NCBI GenBank assembly: GCA_004298045.1
Contig: SCRM01000016.1
Span: forward strand, 1 to 64,000
Reading direction: 5' to 3'
DNA length: 64,000 bases
From: Rhodanobacter sp.
GTDB lineage: Bacteria; Pseudomonadota; Gammaproteobacteria; Xanthomonadales; Rhodanobacteraceae
Program-made: the position numbers and the translations under genes
Shown: positions 53,943-62,086 of the stretch, piece by piece
Position numbering within the stretch: position 1 is the first letter of the stretch
Layout of the letters: each line of letters opens with the position of its first letter
The notes under the pieces: model-generated
Database searches by the model: none
What the model was told of the DNA's origin: nothing
What the model saw: only the letters and a program-made list of their open reading frames with translations

Positions 53943-55072
53943 TGGTCGCCCTCGCGCGCAAGACGCTTGTCTACGAATGGCGGCGGTTCCTGCCAGCGAT
54001 CATCGCGGTCGGCTTTGCCGGCCTGTTGCAGCTCTTGCAGCTGGCACTGGTGCTCGGCATCTTCGGCGCCACCAGCATCTACATCACCGGCTCCGACGGC
54101 GAGGTATGGATCGGCTACCCAGGCACCCAAAGCGTCGGCTCCGGCCGCTCGATCGACGCCAATGTCGAGGCGCGCGTGCTGATGGATCCCGCGGTCGCGC
54201 GCGTCGAGTCGTACCTGTGGGTGGACGGCGACTGGCGCGGCGCCGGCGAAACCGGCGGCGTATCGGTGTTCGTCTCGGGCATCGACCCGGCGGCGAACGG
54301 GCTGCTGTTCGCCAAGGTGCTGTCGCCGGCACTGCGCACGCGGCTGGCCGAACCCGACGCGGTGATCGTCGATCGCGCCGACCTCGACAAGCTGGGCGTG
54401 CAGCTGGGCAAGACCGCCACCATCAACGGCCATCGCGTGCGCGTGGTCGGTGTCAGCCACGGCCTGCGCGGGCTCGGCGGCATCAACGTCATCACTTCGC
54501 TGGACACCGCGCGCCGGCTCGATGCCGACGACGCCGACATTGGCCCGACTTACCTCGTCGCCGAGCTGCGTAACCCGGCGGCAGCGGAGGCAGTGGCGCA
54601 GCGCCTGCAGGGCGATCCGGCGTTTGGCCCGTACACGGCGTGGAGTTCGGCCGATTTCGCCCGGCGCTCGGTGCGCTACTGGTTGTTCGACACCGGTGCC
54701 GGTGCCGGCGTGCTGTTCCTTGCCGGCATCGTGTTCCTGGTCGGCGCGGTCATCACCAGCCAAACCCTGGTCGGCGCGGTGAACGGATCGGCGCGCGAGT
54801 ATGCGACGCTCAACGCGCTGGGGGTCGGTGTCAGTGCGCTGCGCAAAGTGGTGCTGGAACAGGCGTTCTGGGTGGGGGCGCTGGGACTGGTTGGCGCCGT
54901 GGTGCTGGGTGCGTTATTGCTTGTTTTCGCGCGCAGCCAGGACGTACCCGTCGTGCTCGGCCCGGCTTCCGCCGGCGCGTGCATCGTGCTGGTGCTGGGC
55001 CAGGCGGCGGTCTCCGGCATGGCCGCCATGCGCAGCCTGCGCCGCATCGACCCGGCGACCCTGCTGCGATGA
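53942..55072 (+). CDS. ABC transporter permease, FtsX/DevC type
   Basis: A 376-residue permease with four helices: one at the N-terminus (residues about 17-46) and three at the end (DTGAGAGVLFLAGIVFLVGAV, the AFWVGALGLVGAVVLGALLL region and the ACIVLVLGQAAVSGMAAM region). A large periplasmic MacB-type domain lies between (residues about 50-250). This is the DevC-like layout. The stop overlaps the ATPase start (ATGA). With the lipoprotein channel and adaptor it should form a tripartite exporter. Confidence 0.9.
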   Translation: MVALARKTLVYEWRRFLPAIIAVGFAGLLQLLQLALVLGIFGATSIYITGSDGEVWIGYPGTQSVGSGRSIDANVEARVLMDPAVARVESYLWVDGDWRGAGETGGVSVFVSGIDPAANGLLFAKVLSPALRTRLAEPDAVIVDRADLDKLGVQLGKTATINGHRVRVVGVSHGLRGLGGINVITSLDTARRLDADDADIGPTYLVAELRNPAAAEAVAQRLQGDPAFGPYTAWSSADFARRSVRYWLFDTGAGAGVLFLAGIVFLVGAVITSQTLVGAVNGSAREYATLNALGVGVSALRKVVLEQAFWVGALGLVGAVVLGALLLVFARSQDVPVVLGPASAGACIVLVLGQAAVSGMAAMRSLRRIDPATLLR

Positions 55073-55800
55073 GCGCGCAACCCGCCAACGCCACCGTGAT
55101 TCGCGCCACGGACGTGTGCAAGGCATTCGACAGCGGGCGCCTGCGCACGCAGGTGCTCGACCGCCTGTCATTGACGATTGATGCTGGCGAACTCACGCTG
55201 ATTTCCGGACCTTCCGGCTGCGGCAAGAGCACGCTGCTGGCGATCCTGAGCGGCCTGCAAAAAGTGGATGCCGGCCACGTCAGCGCACTGGACAGCGAGC
55301 TTGGCCAGTTGAGCCTCAGCGAGCTTGAGCGCTTTCGCCTGCTGCACACCGGGTTCGTGTTCCAGGGTTTCAATCTGTTCCCTGCGCTCACCGCAGCCGA
55401 ACAAGTCGAACTGCCGCTCACCCACCTCGGGTTGTCCACCCACGACGCGCGCAAGCGCGCCGTGCAATCGCTCGAGGAAGTCGGCCTCGGTCACCGCATG
55501 CGCCTGCGCCCGGCCGAGCTTTCCGGCGGCGAGAAACAGCGCGTGGCGATTGCCCGGGCGCTGGCCAAACAGCCGCAATTGCTGTTTGCCGACGAGCCGA
55601 CCAGCGCGTTGGACGCCGCCAACGGCCAGACCATCATCGACCTCTTGCATCGCATCGCGCACAACCACGGCACCGCGGTACTGTGCGTCAGCCACGACCC
55701 CCGCCTCGTCGCCCACGCCGACCGTGTCCTGACCATGGAAGATGGCCGCATCCTCAGCGACCGCCGGCGCGATGCCGCCACGGAGAAAACCTCATCATGA
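55069..55800 (+). CDS. ABC transporter ATP-binding protein (MacB/LolD/DevA type)
   Basis: A 243-residue ATPase with Walker A SGPSGCGKSTLLAIL, Q-loop FVFQGFNLFPALTA, signature LSGGEKQRVAIARAL, Walker B LLFADEPTSALD and the switch His in CVSHDPRLV. It belongs to the MacB/LolD/DevA class that drives mechanotransmission exporters. It overlaps the permease and adaptor genes by 4 bases each. Confidence 0.95.
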   Translation: MSAQPANATVIRATDVCKAFDSGRLRTQVLDRLSLTIDAGELTLISGPSGCGKSTLLAILSGLQKVDAGHVSALDSELGQLSLSELERFRLLHTGFVFQGFNLFPALTAAEQVELPLTHLGLSTHDARKRAVQSLEEVGLGHRMRLRPAELSGGEKQRVAIARALAKQPQLLFADEPTSALDAANGQTIIDLLHRIAHNHGTAVLCVSHDPRLVAHADRVLTMEDGRILSDRRRDAATEKTSS

Positions 55801-56711
55801 TGCGCACTTCACCCCGTGCGTTGTTCCGCGCCTTGCTGGTACTGGCCGCGGGCGGCGCGCTGCTCGCCTGCTCCCGCTCCGCACCGCCGGCAGCCACTGC
55901 CACGGACGCCACGCCCTATGCCGCCGTCGCGCGCGGCCGCATCGCGATCGAAGGCGGGCTGCTCGCCCTGACGATGCCGCGTGAAGGCACGCTCGCCAGC
56001 GTCGACGCACACGAAGGCGACCGGGTGAAACGCGGTCAGGTGCTGGCCGTGTTGGACACCCATCCGGCCGAACTTGCCGTGCAGGCGGCGCAAGCCGACG
56101 TGGAGCAGGCCAAGGCGCAGGTGCAACTTGCCGATGCCAAACAGGCCGGCGCCAGGCAGCGCGCCGAGCGCCTCACCGCCGCCGCCGCGGCAGGTGCCGG
56201 CGACGGGCAAAGCGCTGACGACGCACGTGATGCCAGCGCCCAGGCTAGGGCCGAGCGCGATGCCGCGCAGGCCGCTGTCGACCTCGCCGAGCAAAAACTC
56301 GCCAGCGCCAAATACGAGCTGGCGCAACGCACCCTGCGCGCTCCGGTCAATGCCACGGTAGTCAGCGTCACCGCACAGCCCGGCGCCAGCGTGTCGCCGT
56401 CCTCCGGCACCGTGTTCACGCTGCTGCCCGACAAGCCGCGCATCGTGCGCGCCGAGCTCAACGAGAGCTTCGTCGGCGCGATCAAACCCGGCATGGCCGC
56501 CCAGGTCGTCGCCAACGACGACGCCGAAAACGGCCATTGGAACGCGCATGTGCTGCGCATCGGTCAGGTCTACGGCCCCGCCACGCTGGAAAACGACCCG
56601 CAGATCCGCGCCAACGCCCGCACCGTCGAATGCGTGCTCGCCTTCGACCAGGCGCAACCACAACTGCGCATCGGCCAACGCGTGATCGTGCGTTTCCTGC
56701 AGGCGCGATAA
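55797..56711 (+). CDS. HlyD/DevB-type periplasmic adaptor lipoprotein
   Basis: A 304-residue membrane-fusion protein. Lipobox ALLACS with Cys25, a lipoyl half (RGRIAIEGGLLALTMPREGT ... VDAHEGDRVKRGQVLAVLD), a coiled coil rich in Ala/Gln/Asp (residues about 90-165) and a second lipoyl/barrel part (LRAPVNATVVSVTAQPGASV). It should bridge the permease to the OprM-like channel. The unit ends here; the following spacer has only short repeats. Confidence 0.92.
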   Translation: MMRTSPRALFRALLVLAAGGALLACSRSAPPAATATDATPYAAVARGRIAIEGGLLALTMPREGTLASVDAHEGDRVKRGQVLAVLDTHPAELAVQAAQADVEQAKAQVQLADAKQAGARQRAERLTAAAAAGAGDGQSADDARDASAQARAERDAAQAAVDLAEQKLASAKYELAQRTLRAPVNATVVSVTAQPGASVSPSSGTVFTLLPDKPRIVRAELNESFVGAIKPGMAAQVVANDDAENGHWNAHVLRIGQVYGPATLENDPQIRANARTVECVLAFDQAQPQLRIGQRVIVRFLQAR

Positions 56712-56866
56712 GTCGGGAATCGAGAATAGGAACAGTCCGGCATCCCGCCGAATCCCGTATCCCCAATCCCCAATCCCGCCCCACGCGAAAGGGTGACGAA
56801 ACCGCTTGCTGCGAGGCTTGCCGCAGTGGCCGGTACGCCGGCAGCAATGGTCTTGCAGCAAATCTC
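56712..56866. other. Spacer with GGGATT/CCCCAAT-type short repeats
   Basis: The first 80 bases contain gggaatcgag, ccgaatcccgtat and ccccaatccccaatccc, a simple repeat also present at 39589-39625. No gene fits. The rest leads into the hydrolase GTG start. Confidence 0.45.
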
Positions 56867-57706
56867 GTGATCCAGCCAACCGAGTTCTTCTTTGAAGGCG
56901 GCGCCAGCGGCGTGCTGCTGATCCACGGTCTGACCGGCACGCCGATGGAAATGAAATTGCTCGGCAAGGGTTTGAACCATGCCGGGTTCACCGTGCACGG
57001 CATGCAGCTTGCCGGCCATTGCGGCAACGTCGACGACCTGCTCGCCACCGGCTGGCACGACTGGTACGCCAGCGTGGAAAAGGCCGCCGAAACCCTGCGC
57101 GGCAAGGTGGATCACCTGTTTGTCGGTGGTTTGTCGATGGGTGCGCTGCTGGCACTCAAGCTGGCCGCCGACCATCCGCAGTACGTGGCCGGCGTGGGCG
57201 TCTACGGCGCCACCTTCCGCTATGACGGCTGGAGCATCCCGCGGCTTGCGCGCTTGTCGTTCATGCTGCCGCTGCTCAAGGCGATCGGTATCGGCCGGCA
57301 TCGCAGTTTCATGGAGCAGCCGCCCTACGGCATCCGCGACGAGCGCCTGCGCGCGCAGGTCAGCAGCGCCATGCTGGGCGGCGACAGCGCGGCCGCCGGC
57401 CTGCCCGGCAACCCGTGGTATTCGCTGGCGGAGCTGTATTCGCTCGCCGCCACCGTGCGGCGGCAACTGCCGCAGGTCACCTCACCGTGCCTGGTCGCGC
57501 ACGCCAGCGAGGACGACGTCGCCAGCCTGCACAACGCCGAGCTGGTGATGCGCGAAGTCAGCGCGCCGGCCGAGCTGCTGCTGCTCGACCGCAGCTACCA
57601 CATGATCACCATCGACCAGGATCGGCGCACGCTGATCGAGCGCTCGGCCGCCTTCTTCGACCGCGTGGCGGCCGCCGACACCACCCGCCAGCGCGTGGCG
57701 GCCTGA
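56867..57706 (+). CDS. Alpha/beta hydrolase (carboxylesterase/lysophospholipase-like)
   Basis: A 279-residue serine hydrolase. Oxyanion motif LLIHGLTGTPMEM, nucleophile Ser in VGGLSMGALLAL, Asp in ASEDDVAS and His in DRSYHMITID. It resembles the Est30 carboxylesterase/monoacylglycerol-lipase group. The start is GTG at 56867 (VIQPTEFFFEGG); no ATG in frame fits. It leads a four-gene unit (hydrolase, two EamA halves, DegT aminotransferase) with 1-base spacing to the next gene. Confidence 0.88.
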   Translation: MIQPTEFFFEGGASGVLLIHGLTGTPMEMKLLGKGLNHAGFTVHGMQLAGHCGNVDDLLATGWHDWYASVEKAAETLRGKVDHLFVGGLSMGALLALKLAADHPQYVAGVGVYGATFRYDGWSIPRLARLSFMLPLLKAIGIGRHRSFMEQPPYGIRDERLRAQVSSAMLGGDSAAAGLPGNPWYSLAELYSLAATVRRQLPQVTSPCLVAHASEDDVASLHNAELVMREVSAPAELLLLDRSYHMITIDQDRRTLIERSAAFFDRVAAADTTRQRVAA

Positions 57707-57707
57707 C

Positions 57708-58082
57708 ATGCCCACCGGTGGCATCTCCCCGCTCGTCATCCTGCTGTGGGTACTGAACGTCATGTTCGACACCACCGGCCAGCTCGCCTTCAAGGCGGCG
57801 GCCGGCGATGACCGCGCCGGCGACGGCGTCGCCCGCTGGAAATACATGGCCAGCCGCCCGTGGTTGTGGCTGGGCATCGGCTGTTACATCTTCGAGTTTC
57901 TGGTGTGGATCGCGTTCCTGTCGCTGATCCCGCTGTCCGAAGGTGTGCTGCTGGGTTCGATCAACATCGTCGCCATCATGATTGCCGGGCGGTTCCTGTT
58001 TGCGGAGAAACTCACCCGTCTGCGCGTCATCGGCATCGCGCTGGTCACGCTCGGCGTCGCCGTCGTGGGGTTTGCCGAATGA
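57708..58082 (+). CDS. EamA-type half transporter, first subunit
   Basis: A 124-residue four-helix membrane protein of the drug/metabolite transporter superfamily, half of a normal ten-helix EamA chain. Seen: LVILLWVLNVMFDTTGQLAFK, WLGIGCYIFEFLVWIAFL, the PLSEGVLLGSINIVAIMIAGRFLFAEKLT motif and a closing VIGIALVTLGVAVVGFA. ArnE/ArnF-like undecaprenyl-aminosugar flippases have this layout. It overlaps the second subunit by 4 bases, so a heterodimer is likely. Confidence 0.85.
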   Translation: MPTGGISPLVILLWVLNVMFDTTGQLAFKAAAGDDRAGDGVARWKYMASRPWLWLGIGCYIFEFLVWIAFLSLIPLSEGVLLGSINIVAIMIAGRFLFAEKLTRLRVIGIALVTLGVAVVGFAE

Positions 58083-58492
58083 AACACGGCTGGTTCTACC
58101 TCATCGGGTTTGCGCTGCTGATGAGCTTCGACACGCTCGCGCAGATCAGCTTCAAGTACGCCGGCGACCATGCGCTGCCGGTCAGCGCGGACATTGCCTG
58201 GCTGCTGCGCGTGTTTGGCGCACCGTGGATCTACGGCGCCATCATCGGCTACATCGGCTCGTTCTTCACCTGGATGAGCCTGCTGAAATACGCGCCGATC
58301 GGCCCGGCATTTGCTGCCAGCCACCTTGAAGTGGTGTCGGTGATGCTGCTCAGCGTGTGGCTGTTCAACGAACACCTGACGCCGGTGCGGCTGATCGGCG
58401 CCGCGCTCATCATTGCCGGCATCGTCTGCCTCGGCTTTGCCGAAAGCCGCGAAGCGCCGGCCGAACCTGCAGCCGACGCCGACCCGGCCTGA
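58079..58492 (+). CDS. EamA-type half transporter, second subunit
   Basis: A 137-residue four-helix protein paralogous to the previous one. Seen: FYLIGFALLMSFDTLAQISF, WIYGAIIGYIGSFFTWMSLL, the PIGPAFAASHLEVVSVMLLS motif and LIGAALIIAGIVCLGFAES. The C-terminus adds an Ala/Glu/Pro tail. The pair resembles ArnE/ArnF or two-gene SMR exporters; direction and substrate are not shown. Confidence 0.85.
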   Translation: MKHGWFYLIGFALLMSFDTLAQISFKYAGDHALPVSADIAWLLRVFGAPWIYGAIIGYIGSFFTWMSLLKYAPIGPAFAASHLEVVSVMLLSVWLFNEHLTPVRLIGAALIIAGIVCLGFAESREAPAEPAADADPA

Positions 58493-58504
58493 GGCGCATC
58501 GCAC

Positions 58505-59716
58505 ATGCTGCCGCGTCGCCGCCACGAGTTGCCGCCCACCGCCGGCCTGCCGGCGCACTGGCGCGACCTGTTGCCCGGTCGCACCACGCTGGCGCCAGCC
58601 ATCGCCGATCAGCTCGATGTGCCGCTGCCCGTGGTCACTTGTTCCGGCAGCGCCGCGCTGATGATTGCGCTGGCCACGCTGCACCAGCGCCAGCCGCTGC
58701 GCCGCCGCGTGGTGATCCCCGCCTACACCTGCCCGCTGGTACCGCTGGCCATCCATCAGGCCGGACTGGAACCGGTGCCCTGCGACGTGCGCCGCGGCCA
58801 TTTCGATCTGGACCCGCACGCGCTGCGCGCCGCGTGCGACGAACGCACGCTGGCGATCGTGCCCACCCACCTCGGCGGCCGCATCGCCGACGTCGACGAC
58901 GCGCTGGCCGCCGCCAACAACGTCGGTGCCGTCGTGATCGAGGACGCAGCGCAAGCGCTCGGCGCCCGTCGCCGCGGCGAAAGCGTCGGCTGCGCCGGCG
59001 ATCTGGGCTTCTTCAGCCTCGCCGTGGGCAAAGGCCTCACCACCTACGAAGGCGGCCTGCTCGTCACCCGCAGCGAAGATCTGCGCCAACGCCTGGCGCG
59101 GACCGCCGCGCAGCTGGCGCCGTTCAACGCCGGCTGGGAGCTGCGCCGCGGCCTGGAACTCGTCGGCTACACCGCGCTGTACCGCCCGCACGGTCTGCGC
59201 CTCGCCTACGGCAACCCCCTGCGCCGCGCCCTGCGCGCCGGCGATCCGGTGCGCGCCGTGGGCGACGATTTCGCCCTGCCGCTGCCGCTGCACACGCTCG
59301 GCCACTGGCGCCAATCCGTCGGCGGCCATGCAGCCTCGCGCTTGCCCGCCTTCCTCACCGATTGCACCGCACGCGCCCACCGTTACCTGCCGCTGCTGCG
59401 TGCCATCCCCGGCGTCAGCGTGCTCGAAGACGCCGAGGGCGACACCGGCACTTGGCCGTTCTTCACTCTGCTGCTGCCCGGCCCGCAAGCCCGTAACCGC
59501 GCGCTCGACGAGCTATGGACGGCCGGCCTCGGCGTCAGTCGCCTGTTCATCCACGCCCTGCCCGACTACCCCTACCTCGCCGGTATCGTGCCGCAAGCCG
59601 ACACCCCCAATGCCCGCGATTTCGCCGCCCGCAGCCTCACCATCGGCAACAGCCCGTGGCTCGCCGACGCCGACATGAAAGCCATCATGCAGGTGCTCGA
59701 AAAAGCTGGCGTTTGA
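58505..59716 (+). CDS. DegT/DnrJ/EryC1-family PLP aminotransferase
   Basis: A 403-residue sugar-aminotransferase-type enzyme. Seen: CSGSAALMIALATLHQ, PAYTCPLVPLAI, VIEDAAQALGARRRGESVG with the PLP-binding Asp, and FFSLAVGKGLTTYEGGLLVT with the PLP Lys. The family makes amino sugars on nucleotide carriers (ArnB, WecE). No sugar dehydratase or epimerase is next to it. Unlike ArnB, the active-site stretch is VGKGLTTYEGG rather than HAIKNITCAEGG. It ends the four-gene unit. Confidence 0.88.
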   Translation: MLPRRRHELPPTAGLPAHWRDLLPGRTTLAPAIADQLDVPLPVVTCSGSAALMIALATLHQRQPLRRRVVIPAYTCPLVPLAIHQAGLEPVPCDVRRGHFDLDPHALRAACDERTLAIVPTHLGGRIADVDDALAAANNVGAVVIEDAAQALGARRRGESVGCAGDLGFFSLAVGKGLTTYEGGLLVTRSEDLRQRLARTAAQLAPFNAGWELRRGLELVGYTALYRPHGLRLAYGNPLRRALRAGDPVRAVGDDFALPLPLHTLGHWRQSVGGHAASRLPAFLTDCTARAHRYLPLLRAIPGVSVLEDAEGDTGTWPFFTLLLPGPQARNRALDELWTAGLGVSRLFIHALPDYPYLAGIVPQADTPNARDFAARSLTIGNSPWLADADMKAIMQVLEKAGV

Positions 59717-59786
59717 ACGGGGTCGGGTCCACTTCTTCGATCGCTGCCCGCGAACGCGGGCATGGTCGGAAAGTGAACCCGGTTCC
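59717..59786. repeat. REP-like palindrome directly after the DegT stop
   Basis: The outer arms GGGGTCGGGTCCACTT and AAGTGAACCCGGTTCC are near-perfect inverses. The centre is GCCCGC/GCGGGC with a GAAC loop. The left arm resembles the GGGGTCAGGTTCACTT repeats that occur with RAYT-type (REP-associated) transposases. A half copy follows another stop at 62008. Confidence 0.7.
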
Positions 59787-59835
59787 ATTCCAACCGGTCA
59801 ACGTGGCCACCGCCGGTGGCGTGCTCGGTTCGTGA

Positions 59836-59898
59836 GTGGCCTGCGCTTCGACCAGCACTGGAACACCCTCAGCACCTACTACCGGAGCCGCGCGCTCA
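59836..59898 (+). pseudogene. DedA C-terminal remnant
   Basis: This strip reads LRFDQHWNTLSTYYRS, which matches LGQHWDTLGTWFHR near the C-terminus of the intact DedA gene at 63228-63845. The DNA (cagcactggaacaccctcagcacct) differs from that copy (cagcactgggacaccctcggcacct) at few positions. It abuts the GST gene, as the intact DedA abuts the partial GST at the window end. Confidence 0.6.
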
Positions 59899-60552
59899 TC
59901 AGCCGCCAGACGGCTGGCCGGTGAACACCGCCAACTGGGCGGCAAAGGCGCGCCGCCAGGCCGGCCGCGCTTCCCCACGGCCGACATAGGCGGCAAGGTT
60001 CGGGTACTCGTCCAGCAGACCCGAGGGTCTCAGCCGCTGCAGCGTGTGCACCATCATGAGGTCGCCCGCGCTGAACGCGCCATCGAGCCAGTCGGCATCG
60101 CCAAGGCGGACGGCAAGCTCGTCCAGCCGGTGGCGGATGCGTTCCTTGATGAGCGGCAGGCGCTCCGAGGTCCAGGGCTTGTCGCCTTCTGCGAACTTGG
60201 CGGTCTGCAGTTCGAGGATGGGCGGCTCCACCGTGTTGAGTGCGGCGAACATCCAGGCGATCGCGCGTGCCCGGGCGCTCGCCTCGACCGGTAGCAGGCC
60301 CGCATGCCGCTGCGCGATGTGCAACACGATGGCGCCCGACTCGAACAGGACGAGGCCGCCCTCCTCGTAAGTGGGGATCTGACCGAACGGATGTAGCGCC
60401 CGGTGCGCGGGCTCCTTCATCGCCTTGAACGAAACCAGGCGGACGTCATAGGGCTGGCCCGCCTCCTCGAGCGCCCAGCGCACGCGCATGTCGCGTGCGA
60501 GCCCCTGGCCGTGATCGGGCGAGCTTGCAAAGGCGGTGATGACGGGTGGCAT
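59899..60552 (-). CDS. Glutathione S-transferase family protein
   Basis: A 217-residue GST. N-terminal thioredoxin-like domain: GLARDMRVRWALEEAGQPYD, then the cis-Pro region FGQIPTYEEGGLVLFESGAI with the Glu/Ser pair that binds the gamma-glutamyl of glutathione. The C-terminal helical domain holds SAGDLMMVHTLQRLR. The start at 60552 gives MPPVITAFASSPDHG. The C-terminal 40 codons are repeated at the window end. Confidence 0.9.
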   Translation of the reverse strand: MPPVITAFASSPDHGQGLARDMRVRWALEEAGQPYDVRLVSFKAMKEPAHRALHPFGQIPTYEEGGLVLFESGAIVLHIAQRHAGLLPVEASARARAIAWMFAALNTVEPPILELQTAKFAEGDKPWTSERLPLIKERIRHRLDELAVRLGDADWLDGAFSAGDLMMVHTLQRLRPSGLLDEYPNLAAYVGRGEARPAWRRAFAAQLAVFTGQPSGG

Positions 60553-60726
60553 CGGAAGACTCCGGATGGTGGTGCGGTATCGACACCGCGGAGGGTGCGC
60601 GCGGTACGGGGCTCCGTTCACTCCGAGCGCAGGCCGAAGGATGTGTTGGCGAGGCCACCCATGCATGACGATGCTTCGACTGCACCCGCTGCATGAGCAC
60701 GGCCCGGCGCGGACGGACGGGAATCG

Positions 60727-61206
60727 TCACCCCCGCCGTGCCGCCTCGATCGCCGCGATGTCGATCTTGGTCATCGTCATCATGGCCTCGAACGCACGCT
60801 TGGCCGCGGCCGGATCGGGATCGCCGATGGCCTCGACCAGGACGCGCGGGGTGATCTGCCACGACAGGCCCCACTGGTCCTTGCACCAGCCGCAGGCGCT
60901 GGCCTGGCCGCCATGGTCGATGATCGCGTTCCACAGGCGATCGGTTTCGGCCTGGTCGTCGGTGGCCACCTGGAACGAGAACGCGTCGGTGTGCGGCACG
61001 CCGGGGCCACCGTTCAGGCCCAGGCACGGAATGCCCATGACCGTGAACTCCACCGTCAGCACGTCACCCTGCTTGCCGGCCGGGTAATCGCCTGGTGCGC
61101 GATACACCTTGCCCACGGCGCTGTCCGAAAAGGTGCTGGCGTAGAAAGTCGCGGCGTCGAGGGCGGTGCCGTCGTACCAGAGGCAGATCGTGTTCTTGCT
61201 CAGCAT
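60727..61206 (-). CDS. VOC-family protein (PhnB-like)
   Basis: A 159-residue PhnB-type glyoxalase/bleomycin-resistance fold protein, often annotated as a 3-demethylubiquinone methyltransferase-like domain. Seen: NTICLWYDGTALDAATFYAS start, VEFTVMGIPCLGLNGGPG and GWCKDQWGLSWQITP. The reaction is unknown. It is 28 bases downstream of the SRPBCC gene; the two often occur together. Confidence 0.9.
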   Translation of the reverse strand: MLSKNTICLWYDGTALDAATFYASTFSDSAVGKVYRAPGDYPAGKQGDVLTVEFTVMGIPCLGLNGGPGVPHTDAFSFQVATDDQAETDRLWNAIIDHGGQASACGWCKDQWGLSWQITPRVLVEAIGDPDPAAAKRAFEAMMTMTKIDIAAIEAARRG

Positions 61207-61234
61207 CAGGATTCTCCTGGTGTGGGGCAGCGGC

Positions 61235-61678
61235 TCAGCCCGGAATCGTCGGTTCCACCAGCCGTTCCAACAGGGTCAGCGATTCCTGCCAGCCGAGGTA
61301 ACACTGCTCGGTGGGGATCGGGTCGGGGATGCCGGCCTGCTCGATCTGCACCTCGGTACCGCAGCTCACCTCGCGCAGGGCGATGGTGGTGACCATGGTG
61401 CCAGGCAGGTTGGGGTCGTCGAAGCGGTCGTCGTGGACGATGCGCTGGTTCGGCACCAGCTCCAGGTAGGTGCCGCCGAAGCTGTGGCCGTTGCCGCTGC
61501 CGAAGTGGGCAAAGCTCATGCGGTAGCGGCCGCCGACGCGTGCGTCCAGTTCGTGCACGGTGCAGGTGAAGCCATCCGGCGGCAGCCATTTGGCCAGCGC
61601 GGCGGGATCGAGGAAGGCGCTATAGACGCGCTCGGGCGGAGCGGTGAACACACGCAACAAGCGAATGGTGCCGGACAT
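61235..61678 (-). CDS. SRPBCC/AHSA1-family protein
   Basis: A 147-residue START-like protein: IRLLRVFTAPPERVYSAFLD, LAKWLPPDGFTCTVHELD, GGRYRMSFAHFGSG and GWQESLTLLERLVEP. Such domains bind small hydrophobic ligands; AHSA1 proteins also touch Hsp90. No enzymatic residues are implied. It is paired with the VOC gene. Confidence 0.9.
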   Translation of the reverse strand: MSGTIRLLRVFTAPPERVYSAFLDPAALAKWLPPDGFTCTVHELDARVGGRYRMSFAHFGSGNGHSFGGTYLELVPNQRIVHDDRFDDPNLPGTMVTTIALREVSCGTEVQIEQAGIPDPIPTEQCYLGWQESLTLLERLVEPTIPG

Positions 61679-61698
61679 GGTGGATCTCCAGGTGATTG

Positions 61699-62005
61699 AC
61701 GAGGGGGCCACGATGGCGACGGACGGACGAGCCGCACATCGAAACGCATGGTGCGCCGATTTTCCCGATCGTGCGCGAGGCGCTCAACGTGCTGTCGCAG
61801 CCGCACCGTCAATACCTGGAACCGGGCGGCCCGGGCTTTGTGCGGGGCGATGGCGCACTGGGTTGTGCGCACGAGGAAATCGTGTACTACAGCCAGGCGC
61901 CACCTCACGCTGAGCCCCGACCTGCAGTGGATTCGCCACCCCGGCTACGACCGGGCGCGCGGACCGGCAGCGTTTGCAGGATTGCGCACGCACGTGAAGT
62001 TCTGA
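61699..62005 (+). pseudogene. C-terminal remnant of an outer-membrane carbohydrate porin (OprB-like)
   Basis: One frame reads REALNVLSQPHRQYLEPGGP, then FVRGDGALG and EEIVYYSQAPP. A frameshift near 61905 continues as HLTLSPDLQWIRHPGYDRAR and GPAAFAGLRTHVKF with a stop at 62005. The terminal Phe and the pattern NPGYNRDRGP-like/LRxHxxF are typical of the last strands of OprB porins. The rest of the gene is absent. A REP-like half element follows the stop. Confidence 0.65.
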
Positions 62006-62007
62006 AA

Positions 62008-62040
62008 CGGGGCCAGGTTCACTTCTACGCCTGCCCGCAA
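62008..62040. repeat. Half REP-like element
   Basis: ACGGGGCCAGGTTCACTTCT followed by a CTGCCCGC core matches the left arm and centre of the palindrome at 59717. It also begins just after a stop codon. The right arm is missing or diverged. Confidence 0.5.
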
Positions 62041-62086
62041 CGCCTTGCCGGACGGAAACCGTCGTGGGTGTCGCAGGACCAGCTCC

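Noticed and set aside
57884-59488. Minus-strand open frame opposite the EamA and DegT genes
   Set aside because: No family features; the plus-strand genes overlap correctly and carry clear motifs.
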